Shown: piece after piece, positions 1 to 11,800 of the stretch | Position numbering within the stretch: the first letter of the stretch is position 1 | How the letters are laid out: every line of letters begins with the position of its first letter | NCBI GenBank assembly: GCA_036571765.1 | Contig: BROE01000025.1 | Coordinates: 1,655,235-1,719,234 of the forward strand | DNA: 64,000 nt | Direction: 5' to 3' | From: Plecoglossus altivelis | Taxonomy: Eukaryota > Chordata > Actinopteri > Osmeriformes > Plecoglossidae | Notes under the pieces: generated by a model | Database searches by the model: none | Told to the model about the DNA's origin: nothing | The model's input: only the letters and a program-made list of their open reading frames with translations | Translations under genes and position numbers: made by a program

Positions 1-1095
1 CCTCCTTGTCGGTGAGAGCCTCCTGGAGCCTGCGGCTAAGGATCCCCACCGCATTCTCGTAGGCCTTGTGCTTGGCCTTCACTTCCTTCTGTGCGCTGGT
101 CAAATCGGTCCCCAGGCGCTTCATCCGCACCTTCTGCTCAGATATGGCCCTAGGAGAGGAACACGGCAAAGCCAAGTTGTTGCGCGCTAACGGCGTCTCG
201 ATTTCTATTCGCGCTACAACTTGTCGCGCGCCCATCCTCCCAAAGGAAACGCGGACCGCGGCTGTCGCTATGGGAACCGTACTAGTGTGGTTGAGTGACT
301 CACTTCTTGGCGTCGCCTTGCATCTGTTCCACCTGCTTCCTCAAGCCCTCGTTCTCCTCAGTCACTGCTGCTAACTGGCTCCGGTCGATCTGCAGAGACT
401 GGTGAGGACAGAGGGATTCAGTCAAGCCCTGGCAGTACCCCAAAGACACACACCGAACGGCCGATATCGGAGCCATTTACGTTGCACTTCTAGACGTGCG
501 CCGCTATTAGGAAACGTGAGGAAAATTGGGACCATAACACTGCTAAAGGACTTTCACACACTTGTCTCAAAGAAAGTCTTCTAGCCAAATACAAGTGTCT
601 GGCATGTGGAAGTCTTCCAACATCCACATGGTAATACTTACAAACAGGAAATCATGTTAAAAAAAAATTATTTAACGTTTATGTAAGGGGGACTTGAAGT
701 GACAACTTTGAGATCTGTAGTAAAAGTCTCTACCCACTGAGCCATACAAGAACCCTTTGACCAGCTGCCTGTGTATGACTGTAGACTCCAGCAACCTACC
801 TGAAGCTGGCCCTCCAGCTGGCCCCTCTCCGTCTGAACAGCCTGCAGGTGGGCCTCCAGCCTGGTCATCTGCTCCTGGACTCGAACGACCTCCTTCTGCA
901 GCCGGCCCTGCTCCAGCTCAGCCTTCTGCTGCTCCCCCTGGGCGCTCAGCACCTCCTGCTTCAGCTCCTTCACCTCCGACAGCAGGCGCTTCTTGGTGGA
1001 CTTGAGCTCGCTGATCAGCTGGTCTTTGGAGGTGGCGTCCCGCCGATAGGCTTCCACCATCACCTGCGGTCGTCGGGAGCGATAGAGGGAGTTAG

Positions 1096-1139
<44 letters not shown>

Positions 1140-4100
1140 TGCGTGCATGAGTGTGCGTTACCGCTATCGGGGGAACTAACGACACCTACCTTCTGTTGCT
1201 GAAACTGATCTTTCAGCTTCTGAGCGTGTTTCTTCAACGTACCATTTTCCTGCTGCAGGGATTCAATCTGAATGTAGAAAAAAAAAAACCCCACACAAGC
1301 TCATCCAATCAGATTCAACAACAAGCAGTGGCAACCGAGTGGCGTTCCTCTATGGTCTAAACGGCCGGGTCTTCTCACCTGCGACGTTTTCACCTGGACT
1401 TCCTGCCTGAGCTGGTCCAGCACGTCCGAGGCCACCAGCACGTCCTCTCCCAGCCGCTCCGCCCCCTCGTCCAGCTGGCTCTTGTCTGCCCGGGCGGCCT
1501 GCAGCGCCACCTCCAGGACGATCTTCTCGTTCTGCAGGAACTGGATGGTGTCGTCCTTGGCGCCCGCCTCCGCCTGCAGCTCCCCCAGCTGGGTCTCCAG
1601 CTCCAGGTAGCGGGCCTCCAGCTGGTTGATGGACTGCTCTTTGGTTTGCAGGGACTCCTGAGCGCTGGTCAGCGACCGCATCAGCTCCAGGTGCTCCTTC
1701 TGGAGAGACTCCAGCTGCATGTCCTTCTGGGATAGGGTCAACCTCACCTGGAGGACCCGAGAGAGAGAGAGACGACAACAGAGACGACATGGTGAGAAAG
1801 AGGAGGAATATGCGGGGGAGGACTGGCGTCACCGACGACCCGGAGGTCAGCTGCTGACCTGCTCCAGTTCCCTCTCCAGCGAGCTGGCTGTGTTGGCCAG
1901 CTTCAGCAAGTGTTCCCGTTCCTCCTCGAACTCCTCCAGTTTGTGCGTGAGGTCATCCTCCACCATGGTCTTGGCATCCTGGATCTGCTGGTAGGCCGCT
2001 TCCTGAGTCATCATGTCTGCCTGAAATGTAGCAAAAATAAAAACAGCTCAGATACGGGGGGGGGGGGAAATGGTGAACAAGAACCCTTGATAATCAGTAT
2101 CCCTTTGTTTTTCTTTGACTTTGCTTATCATTATTTCTAATTCTTTGCATTCATACTTCCAGTAGGTAGACCTAATGATACCATCGACACGCACAATGAT
2201 GCTGCCGATGTGAATCATTTCAAAATGACACGTGATATAATCCCAATCGCGTCCGTGTTAAATGAGGGGGCTTCCATACCTCGATGCTCTGCAGCTGCAC
2301 CGCAATGCGCTCCTTCTCCTTGATAGAGCGGTGCTGAGTCTCTGTCAGCTGGTGGGACAGGGTGACGTTCTCCAGCTTCAGGTGCTCCAGAACTCCCACC
2401 TGGTTCATCTGACCCACCTGGTCCGGGAACAAGCACGCAAGAGAGCGCTCGGTCAAATCTCCAATGTCACGACTGTCACCTCCATCATCAGCTAGGAAGT
2501 CGTCGACATCCTTTCCAATCACCTCCACCGTTGACTACAGTCACTTTGCAATGTGCCGTAATAACGGACCGTAACGAGACTTAGAACGATGCAGTTCTGT
2601 TGTTCTGATGGATCAGAACAACATGTCATGTCAAACCAGAACCATGTCAATCAGAACAACACGTCACGTCAAACCTTTCGACAAATTCCGAAAGCATTTC
2701 GGCATCAAGCCTCTGACAGGTGTCTGAAAGCCGCACCTGCATGTTGGCCATCTCCCCCTGGAGTCTCACGCGGGCCTCCTGAGCGATGGCCAGCTGCTGC
2801 TGGTACCACTGGCGCACTTGCTGGAGGGAGTCGATCTCAGCCTGGGAGGTCTTCAAGCGGCTCTGCAGGGTGCTGCGCTCCAGCTGCACCTGCTGGAGCT
2901 GGCCCTGGAGCCCCCCCATCTGCTGACGGAGGTCCTGGACTGTAAGAGGAACGCAGCGGTCACTCGACGCCACCACCTCACGTCATCCCCAAAATACTGA
3001 AGCTCCACGTTTGCTCCGACCAGGGAGCTCTCCCGGGCTCTTCCCCCATCTGGCTCCCTCCCCCAGGCTTCTCCCCTCCCAGGCTCACCGGTGTTGTCCC
3101 TGGAAGTGACCACCTCCTGCATCTCCTCCATCTTCCCCATCAGCCTGCTGTACTGATCCTCGGCCACCTGCAGGTCGTTGGCAACGGAGGCCAGGCCGGC
3201 GTTCTTGCTCTCCAGGCTGCCCTGCAGCTCCACCATGGCCCGCTCCAGCTGGGAGCAGCTCTGGCGCAGCGTGGACACCTCCGTGGCCAGGGTGCTCTGC
3301 TTCTCCTGGCTGGCCCGCGCCTGCTCCATCTGCCCCTGGAGCTGAGCGCTCACCGTGGCCAGCTGGGCCTGCAGCTCGGTCTTCTCCTTCAGAGCCTGGT
3401 GGGATGGAGACAGAAAGTGAGGTGGATGGAGGGGAGAGAGTAGCAAGCGGGGGGAGGAAATGATGGAATGATAGGGTTTATATGGTGAAGAGCTAGCTAG
3501 CTACCTGATTGGCCTCCGATGACAGGGACTCCAGTTGCCCTTCCAGCCTCATCTTCTCCTTCAGCACCTGGAGCACCTCATCATGCCCCATAACTGAGCT
3601 CTCCATGGACACGCTGCAGGGAGAGAGAGATCGTGGCAAAACCCCTTCAGTGTGAAGGTAGCATTACTGGGGTTTGGCACGGGGTTGATGTGCTGCAGGC
3701 TAAACGGAAGAGCATGTCGGTGGGTACCTGCTGGAGAAGCTGTCCCGGCGGCTACGCGGTTCCCCCGCGGCCTCCCCGTCCTGCTCCAGCCCCAGGTGCT
3801 GGTGCTCGTCGCTGGCGGCCTGCAGAACCTCCTGCAGCGAGGGGAAGTGGCCCATGGCCTCGGGGGCGATCTCTCTGCCCTCCACCACGTAGGCCGCCCC
3901 CCGTTTGCTCACCGCGGCAGACAGCAACCCGAAGGTGGTGCCTCTGGCAGATACGCTGCTGTAGGACGAGCTGTCGCTGTCGTTTCCGTCACCGGGCCTG
4001 GCGCCCGATTCGCTGCCGTCCACCTCGGATGCGTTGTCCGCAGCCGAGAGGGACGTGGCCAGCTGGGCGTCTGTCTCTGGGTAGCTGACCTCGGACAGGA

Positions 4101-6917
4101 CGCTGACCTCGGACAGGGTGGACACAGAGCTGAGGGAAGAGCCATGAGAGAACACGGAGGAATCTGCGGCGGTCCTCGATCCATCTCCGCCACCTCCTCC
4201 AGCACCGGCTGGTGTCTCCTGGGACTTGTAGTCTGCTAGGGAGTGGATCTTGCTGGCCCGGGGGGATCTGGATGTGGTTCTCTTCTCTTTGGATGGAGGG
4301 ATGCCCAGGCTGCCCAGTTTGGGCCCCCGGGGCACACTTGTCCTTAGGAAGGAGTATTCCGTTGTCATGGAAACAGTGTTGGCCCGCGGGAGGGCTTCGG
4401 GGTGGAGCATGAGCTCAGGGTCCAGCGTGCTGAATTGACGGCTCTTCGGGGTAGAGCGATGGGACTGCGAGGAAAAGGAGACAGCAAATGAGATCGCCCT
4501 TCCTTAACGACGCGTTCCAGCATTTTCTACATGCACTATTCGTACATAGCTTTGGAGCAACGTGTGCTAAATGAACGAAAGGTCAACCGACCCAGTTGAT
4601 TTAGATGCTGACTGCGTTGTGACTCTAAACTCCCTCTATTTACCCTCTCCTTGTGTCTCTGGACTCGGTACTGTTTGAGCTGCTCCTCCAATCGCCTGCG
4701 AGCGTCCAGGCGGATCCTCTCCTCGTTCTCCATCTCCAGCGAAGGCTCCTTGGCAGCTGCAGCGAAAGCACACTTACCACAGGCCCTCTCGGTACCGTTC
4801 AACGCAAAATTCACACAATGGACGCACTGTCATACAAGCCCAGCTCAATGGCCATTTTCAAAAAAAGGAATGCCCGGTTGTTCCAACAACTTGTTTTTGT
4901 CGCTCGTTAGCGCGGGGAGAACTATGGGAGCCAGACGCAAACTTGTATGACATTGTCATCCCGCTATGGTTAGGAATGAAGCCGCATGCGCGTCAAGTCT
5001 TAATGTTAGAATCCCTCTCTTTTTTTTAAAAATCCTGCCACACTGTTGGTTTCCCCAGGCTTAGGTTAGGAGGTAAGTACGACCCCAAAATGCATTCAAG
5101 GTTATGCTCCGATTGGCTCGTTCGTTAGTTCGTTTGGAAACAGTCGACGTGTCGCAAGCTGTTAGTCAACCAGCAGGTGTCAGTGAAAGAGTTCTGTATT
5201 GCAGAGTTCTGTGTCTACCCTGTTCTGTGTTCTGTACTGCTAATCTAGGGTTTCGCTTGAATGTAGGGTCTAAACTGCTACAGTGTGGGATACTACAAAA
5301 CATGTCTCTGCGTTTCTTGTAACCACGGTTACACGCCAGAAACACGCTAGTCATGACTATAAATACACTGTTGACTACACATGACAACAATAACCATGAA
5401 TATGTTTTTTTTATGTTGTTGTTTTTTTTACAACAACAAAAGAAATCACAATCACACCAAAAGTAAGCTGGAAAAATGGCCACTACTGCAACAACAGAAG
5501 CCCCCGATACCAACCAGGCAGATTGCAATAGAAAGCAAGGAAGTCCAACTATTAAGCGGAGTCCATCTGGCTCTCTTGGAGTGAGCTAGCACAGGCAAGG
5601 GTACCAAAACAAGTAGAGGAATCAACAGCCTCTGAAGCAAAGACCCGTAACAAAAGAAGGTTGGGGATGATGGGGGTGGGGGGGGGGGGGGGGGGGGGGG
5701 GTTGGTAGACGGGTTGGGGCACTCACTGATACACGTTTCAGTATGCTTACACAATTCCGTCTCCTGCATAGGAATACTTAGTCTGAGCGACTGCAAAGTG
5801 TCACTCTTGTGACCCGTCCCCTCAGCACTAGCCTCCCCAGACTTCTCTAGCATGGGTTGGAGATCTGCCACACCTGGAGGGGGGGGCGGCTCTGCGGACG
5901 GGGGGCCGTGAGCGGGGCTGACACCCTGCGGAGGGGGGGGCGGAGACGGGGGGCCGTGGGGACGGCCGTTCACCCAGTCAGCGCCCGGGCCCGCCGCCGC
6001 CACTCGTTCTCCTCCGTTCGGCACGGCATCGACTCTGAAATGACCTGCACGGGGAGGGGGGGGGGGGGGGGGGGGAGACAGGGGTCATTTAAGGTGGCAG
6101 GATCTGGAATCCATCATGTCCATTGACAAAGGATTGCTATGTAATACCAGTGCAGCGCAGGATAGGAAACAAAGCAGCATTCACGTGACTTGAAATCTAT
6201 TGAATCTTCCCAGAGCAACCTGTCAAACGACTCTGACGAGCTACAATAGCTCAATGGGAACTGAAAATGGCAGATTTACAATTAACTTGACACCTTTTAA
6301 TTATAATACAAAAGGCATTTTCACAGGGACTAATTAGCCTCGGGTCTACCTTTGATGTCAATGCAGATTTCACGTATCGTGCAGCGCTTGGATCTTTGTG
6401 GCGTGTGAGTGAATCATGAGGCTTATGCTTTGGTACAGACGTTTCTGAGACATACAAATCATGCCACTGCTTCACTTTCTCTGTCAACACTCAAACTATT
6501 GCTGAATATCTCGGTAGTAGAAGTAAATTACATTTGAAAAATTCACTAAATGTAGCTTGAGATAAAATTGACATATACACTATATTCGAATATATCACTT
6601 TGACTTAAAATTTGAATCTCCTTAGGACTACAACATCAACAGTATATGCATGCGTATTTATTGATCGTTTTCAGATTTTTTTTATTTTTATTGGGACACT
6701 AAACAACCACCAGCCTTCATCCGGAAGGTCTATAATCATACCATCTATCATACGCGAAAGGCCAAGGTTTGTCAGACTCACCTTTTAGTCCGTTCCCTGA
6801 GGCCAGTGGCGTCTCCAGCCCAGCTTTCTTCAATATCAGCACGCTATCCTCTGTAGACTGACTGCCGCCATCTTTGGATAGCAAGTTTACATCTGGATCC
6901 TGAGCTGCACTGTCCAT
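1..6917 (-). CDS. golga3: golga3 (golgin subfamily A member 3 / golgin-160), 5' part, 3' end off the window
   Basis: Peripheral Golgi coiled-coil protein of the golgin-160 family, involved in Golgi structure and membrane trafficking. Coding exons in transcript order: 6917-6782, 6044-5727, 4756-4644, 4464-3728, 3613-3505, 3395-3089, 2939-2737, 2417-2280, 2020-1859, 1747-1379, 1267-1190, 1063-800, 398-304, 149-1 (partial). All have AG/GT borders and phases that join in one frame, giving about 1059 residues (mammalian protein about 1500). The start at 6917 has a good context (AAAATGG) and begins MDSAAQDPD. Family hallmarks seen include LQSLRLSIPMQET (exon at 5727), EEQLKQYRVQRHKER (4644), FSTLDPELML and TEYSFLRTSVPRGPK (3728), VRQWYQQQLA (2737), LEHLKLENV (2280) and VEAYRRDATSKDQLISELK (800). 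The head to about residue 430 is low-complexity and Pro/Ser/Gly-rich; from about 440 on it is heptad-rich coiled coil. Identification is by recognised sequence and is firm; small exon-edge errors are possible. Confidence 0.95.
399..799 (-). other. golga3 intron with a tRNA-like repeat remnant
   Basis: Intron between the exons at 800-1063 and 304-398. It contains no coding signal. Around 690-760 the minus strand reads like the D-arm of a tRNA-derived repeat (TGGCTCAGTGGGTAGAG), a probable SINE fragment of the type also seen at 23.7-24.6 kb. Confidence 0.5.
1098..1135. repeat. (TG)n microsatellite
   Basis: About 19 TG units inside the golga3 intron between the exons at 1190 and 1063, about 35 bp upstream (in gene sense) of the 1063 acceptor. 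Confidence 0.95.
3728..4464 (-). CDS. golga3: golga3 large head exon (residues about 189-434)
   Basis: The largest golga3 exon in the window, 737 nt, entering in phase 0 and leaving in phase 2. It encodes the end of the non-coiled N-terminal head: the conserved FSTLDPELML and YSFLRTSVPRGPKLGSLG blocks, a Ser/Asp-rich stretch with NDSDSSSYSSVSARGT, then FPSLQEVLQAASDEH and RSRRDSFSS, just before the coiled coil starts. In mammals the golgin-160 head carries Golgi-targeting and caspase-cleavage functions; cleavage sites cannot be assigned here from sequence alone. Confidence 0.93.
4757..5726 (-). other. golga3 intron with long G-run
   Basis: Nearly 1 kb with no supported exon. A G-rich run of about 30 bases at 5674-5701 sits next to the donor of the 5727-6044 exon; on the transcribed strand it is poly-C. 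Open frames here (for example 5166-5584 in both directions) show no family resemblance. Confidence 0.7.
6045..6781 (-). other. golga3 intron
   Basis: Intron between the start-codon exon and the second coding exon. It has a G-run at about 6053-6075 next to the acceptor and is otherwise AT-rich. I see nothing further in it. Confidence 0.7.
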
Positions 6918-7004
6918 TTTTAAATGCGATTCGGGCTGTCTTCTCTCAATACATTGTCTTCGAGATTTGACAGTCGGAAGATCGTGAATTGACGGGAAGC
7001 TCCC
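6918..7004 (-). other. golga3: golga3 5' UTR part of the first coding exon
   Basis: The exon holding the start codon begins after an acceptor (minus strand tcatttcag) at 7005-7007, leaving about 87 nt of 5' UTR. The reading frame stays open upstream of the chosen ATG to the exon edge, but no upstream in-frame ATG lies inside the exon. A further noncoding exon must lie upstream; a donor-like CAG/gtaaagc on the minus strand at 7888/7887 is the best candidate, without proof. Confidence 0.6.
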
Positions 7005-8850
7005 CTGAAATGACACCGTGTAAATGTTTGTCAGATGTGCATCGTCCACCCTGACGAGTGCAGTTCAGTAGATGGAGACAGGTACTGCGATCATTAGCCA
7101 CGGACACACCGAACAACCGCTGTTCTTACAGAAAGAAAGTAAACATTACAAGTACGGCAAACTAAGCATGGGCTCACGTTAAGTGGATTGGAGTTGCTTA
7201 GTATAGCTTTCTAACCGGCTAGGGTAGTTATCTTAAAGAACGTGTCCTTCTGGAAAGCTAACGCCACTAAACTGAATCGTAATCAGACAGGTTCATTTAG
7301 TTATTTCCGTAGTTCAACACGCAAGACGGTGCAATGAATATGATCGCAGGGAAATGTGACAAGCCAGTTAGCCTGTGCTAGGCAGCCTGCTAACTCGATA
7401 ACTGGAGCATACTGTCGCCGATTGCTACCTTCATTGGTTTGCAACTTGAAAGCTAATAGGCTTGTAACTGTAATTCAATTCAATTGCTAGTCGTCCTTTA
7501 CAGATGAAGCGAGGCGATCGTTTTACACTGAACGATTGTTGAATCGAGACGGTCTTAGCTTAACCGAAACTCGCGTAGATAGCTTGCTAGCTTGCTAAGA
7601 TGTGTCATGTGAATGATGGTTGAAATGCAGTCGAGTTAGCAGGCTAGCTTAGCAGTCTGGGTGTCATAGGCAAAACATTTAGAGAGCCGAACACGTATAT
7701 ATTAACACGTATTCCATTATGCGATTGATCATTTAACACTACGCGACCAAATTCATATTACTTAAATAATACAAGCTACATTTGCGGAATGACATATGCT
7801 GAAAAGCACATAAAACAGTATTAAATGCCAACCTTTCGGACGCCTCTTCTCTGCTTCTACGTGGCTATATGCATTCCATTGCTTTACCTGTCCGACTAGA
7901 AACAAAATTGTAAACAATGCAGTTTTAAGTCTGTTTAAGATAGTGTCAAATATTTTGTCGTAAATTCATGTAATAATAAAATTGTGTTTTTATATAATTT
8001 ATAGTTTATAAATGATAAACCTGTATGGCATTTGTTTTAAAGACATTTGTTTTACAACGTCGCGTTAGTTGCTACACGAACTACAATAATCAACGCACAT
8101 GGTACGTAAAGGGAGTTGTTGCCATGAATTCACGCCCCTTAATACTCACAAAAACAATGCCATACCGCCTCCTGGTGGTAAAATACTGACCCCTGGTGGT
8201 CTTTGTTAAATTCTCTCTCTCTCTCTTTCTGTCTGTCAGTCTGTCTCTGTCTCTCTCTCTTTCTCTCTTTGAGCAACCGTGCTGAATCCCAAAACTTTAC
8301 GTTTGAAAATATATATATTTGCCAGTATCTGTGTCACGTAAACCTAATGTGTATATTGCCATAAGCTACATTATGTTAAAACAAGAGCAGTTTTTTACTT
8401 GATTATTTTCGGAAATTAATATGCTTTCATATTGTTCTTATTACACTTCCCACATCCCTGCCATATCCTACTCTATAGTTTTAACTTTTTATTTTTGCAA
8501 ATAAATAGGACCTAAATACAAATCACATAAGGTCTGTGACTCAAAACGAAGAATAGCGATATTCTGGATGTATTCGCCACATGTTCACATAATAACACAA
8601 GTACAGGATGTTGTATCAAATTGCGCCACAGATTGAATGTGGAATTTTACGCAGAAGGGTGCTTACTGGCATTAGGACCGAGTCGCTGCCATGCCAAATA
8701 GTGAGCGCATGCATAACCCCTGTGATTTGATTGTCTATGCGGGTCCATGAACGATACAAGCGCGCTCCCGAGACTTCAGGTGAATGGAGAGTGTGAAGAA
8801 CAGTGGGCTACGGTTCAGTACGCGTCGGAGAAAAGGAAGAAATAAAGAAA
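7005..8850. promoter_or_regulatory. head-to-head region between golga3 and the CUB-like gene
   Basis: The two start codons (6917 minus, 8851 plus) are about 1.9 kb apart and diverge, so both promoters must lie here. No TATA box stands out. A CT-rich tract lies at 8212-8272. The last 150 bases before 8851 are comparatively GC/CpG-rich (for example acaagcgcgctcccgag at about 8756) and are the likely 5' UTR of the plus-strand gene. The golga3 noncoding first exon probably ends near 7888. Exact start sites cannot be read from sequence. Confidence 0.5.
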
Positions 8851-11800
8851 ATGAGTTTTAATACCACGCTTTGGGCAAATGTTTTTACAACTGCGTATCT
8901 GCTTTTCGTAACGGGCTGCGTTGCACAGAAAGTAAGTATTATGCCTAATGTTTATTCACCACCAAAACCTCTTCCCTCATGAAAAAGCGCAATGAGAAGT
9001 TTCTCCGTCACTTCGGTTTGCATGTGTCAAGGAGGAAATCTTAACACACTGCAACAGTTGCATGTCTTGCGGATAGTTTTCCACTTGTGGCTGTTGTTGT
9101 TATGTAAAGAAGAGTTGTGCGTTGATTTAATAACACAAATATGAGCCATCGTGGAACGTGAGTGAGTCCACCACATGCATCAACATGTATGCACAACATC
9201 TATTCATTCATGCTGTGGTCGTTCATGAAAAACGGGGATTTAAATATAGTCACAATTACAAATTCTGCTGGTGTTTTCATACAAGCCTGCAGTTTTGTGG
9301 TGGATGTTGTGGCTTTTAGTTGCCATGCTTATTTCATAACAGCAACAATCATCCCACGAACGAAAATGTTTGATACCTTTTTACATGGTCGTGTATTGCA
9401 TCAAACGTTACTGTACAGTAGGAAGAGAACGTTACCGAGCTGATAAGCTTTGGAAAAGAGAAGCACATTGACCAGAACAAGTTCACCTCATGTTTTTTCA
9501 TCCTCCTAAACTGCGTTTGAAGGATGTAGCTGTTCTAGAATTCATTCAGAAAGCCACCTGCATGACTGAATCCATGTTTAGTATCGTGAATGATTCTACT
9601 AATTCTTTGTCCAAGTTCATGACATGACCTGTAATATCTTGTTAGCTGGCTCCATAGATGATGCCAGTTATCCAGTTGGTGTTCTTGTTTTATTGACTCG
9701 GATGTGTGTAGCCACTAGCCAGGCTATCAAACTGTTGAAGTAACACTTTAAGGCCTGGAAATGTTGATGTTGATGCTACATAGTGCTTTTGGAAGACTCC
9801 TAGCACACTGTCGAGTTTTTTTCCCCTTCTTCTTCACTGGTTAGCATTTTGGAAAGACATTCCTAACATGATTACTGACTGCAGATGATGCACTGTTTAC
9901 CCTAGAAGCCACACTTTTCAAACGTCTAAATCCTTCCTGCCAAGTTTGGCAGCCGAGCCCAATTTCATCAGTATACAATAAGTCGGTCGACTCCCTGAGT
10001 GTCTCCCTTACCCCTTTCTCCCCCCCCCCTTCCCCCCTTTCTGATTTACGTAAGGAGACGCCAAGTTACATCAAAAGGGGCACACCAGCGTCACAGCAAA
10101 GAGTTGTCCCTAAAGGCATGCTGCGAAATGTTAGTCACCATGACAAACACAATGCTATTGCTAGGAGAGTCTTTAAGGCTGCCTACTGTCAACATCTATC
10201 CCCATCCACTGGTAGTGAATGGGGGCTCAACAGCAGAATTTCTTAGAATTCTGAAACAAAAGCCCCTACTATATTGAATTGTCGTGTCCCTTGCTTTAGT
10301 TTCTGTGCGTATAGGGTGCTCACTATCTTTGCAATCATCTGCCTGACGGGACACTGTAAATGACGGCTTTGTCCTCTCATCCTCTTTTGTATTAAGTTGA
10401 TTTTTTGGAACCGCGTAATAAACAAGCTGGGAATTCCTCACCGCAGTAAAACCGAAGCGTTTCCCCCCCCCCCCTCTCACTTTTTGCTCTTTTGTTACTG
10501 GAAACCCACGTTGTCTGTTGGGGCCGCAGATTTGCCCCAGCCTTTTGGGGAGGTGCGCCCGGTTACCATCGGTTTCGATCGGAGGAGGTGAACGACCAGG
10601 CGCCCGGCCGCGGAACGGTCCCACATCCTCTGCCTCGGTCGCCCCGCAAACGCGTCGTGGGGGCGGCCGTTATTGGTTGACGTGTATCGATAGCTGCTGC
10701 GGTGCTGCGGCTTAAAACAACAACAAAAAAGAAGCTCTCGCAGTTCTTGGCTGTCCTCGTTATCATCCGGGTGGGTTTAGGTTGGTGGTGGGCCTCGTTC
10801 ATTCAGCTGCTGCTGAGAGACTAATAACCCCTGCCTGATCAGTCCCATGGATCACATTCCAAAATCTGGAAATGATTTCTCCAAATCGGTCGGAACCACC
10901 ATGGAGATAACGCCGTCACGCCTCTCACTCTCCGCCGTCCTTAATGACCGCAACTCGTTCCAGCAGAAAAACAGCTACGTTAATAGGTTCGCACCGCAAA
11001 TGCAGGGGGACTTGAACCCCGAGTCAGCCAACGTGTCTGGGTGTAGGAACACCGCGGTTCGGCCGTTCCCTGCATTCCCTCTCCGGTGCTTTCTGACAGC
11101 GCGAGACGGTTGGAGGCCTCAGTGAGCTGTCTCAGGGGTCCACCTAAGACCGGCTCGAGCCCTGCGTGTTCATCTCATGCGGCTAGCTGCGATGCCCCGG
11201 GGTTTAAGACCGAGCCACCAAGCCTTCTCGCAGGTCAAGGGGGGCAGCAGGAGATTTGAGCGGTGCAAACTCATTAGTGGTTTGTAAATTCTCCGCTGTG
11301 TGACTGTGCGGGCATGGGACCTTGGTTCAGATGTTGATGTCACAGGCGAAATACTAAGTAGGATCGTGGCCTTGTGTTTTGTGCGTCTCACAGCTGTAGA
11401 CTAAGGTTCAAGGACCTGTATTTCCCCTTAAAGACATAGCGCTTCAGCAAACATTATGTAATGAACTCCAATAAAGCTGCCGTTTCGAGGTGCAGAGGGT
11501 AGAAACCTGGCAACCCGCAGCCAAGAAGCAAACCCTTAAGCTTAAAACGACCAAAATATAGCCCACATCTTCCGAGGGCTTGGCGCTAGCTAGCTACCGA
11601 AGCGCTAGCCTGCGAAGCCGTGTCACTTTTCTCCTCCAGTAAACAGCCCCAGTGAGGATCCCTGCCCCCTTTTGAGGGGCCCGCCTGCCTGTTTATGGTC
11701 CAGTCAGGGGCTGTTTGTGCATGTGAGGGAGGGTAACAGGGTGGCTCACAGCACTGTGCAAGGGGAGAGGCTCAGTTGCTGCAGCCTCTAATGCGATGGT

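Noticed and set aside
10196..10802. Coding exon on the minus strand (142-codon frame)
   Set aside because: No splice partners in phase, no recognisable product; it lies in a GC-rich part of intron 1 of a plus-strand gene.
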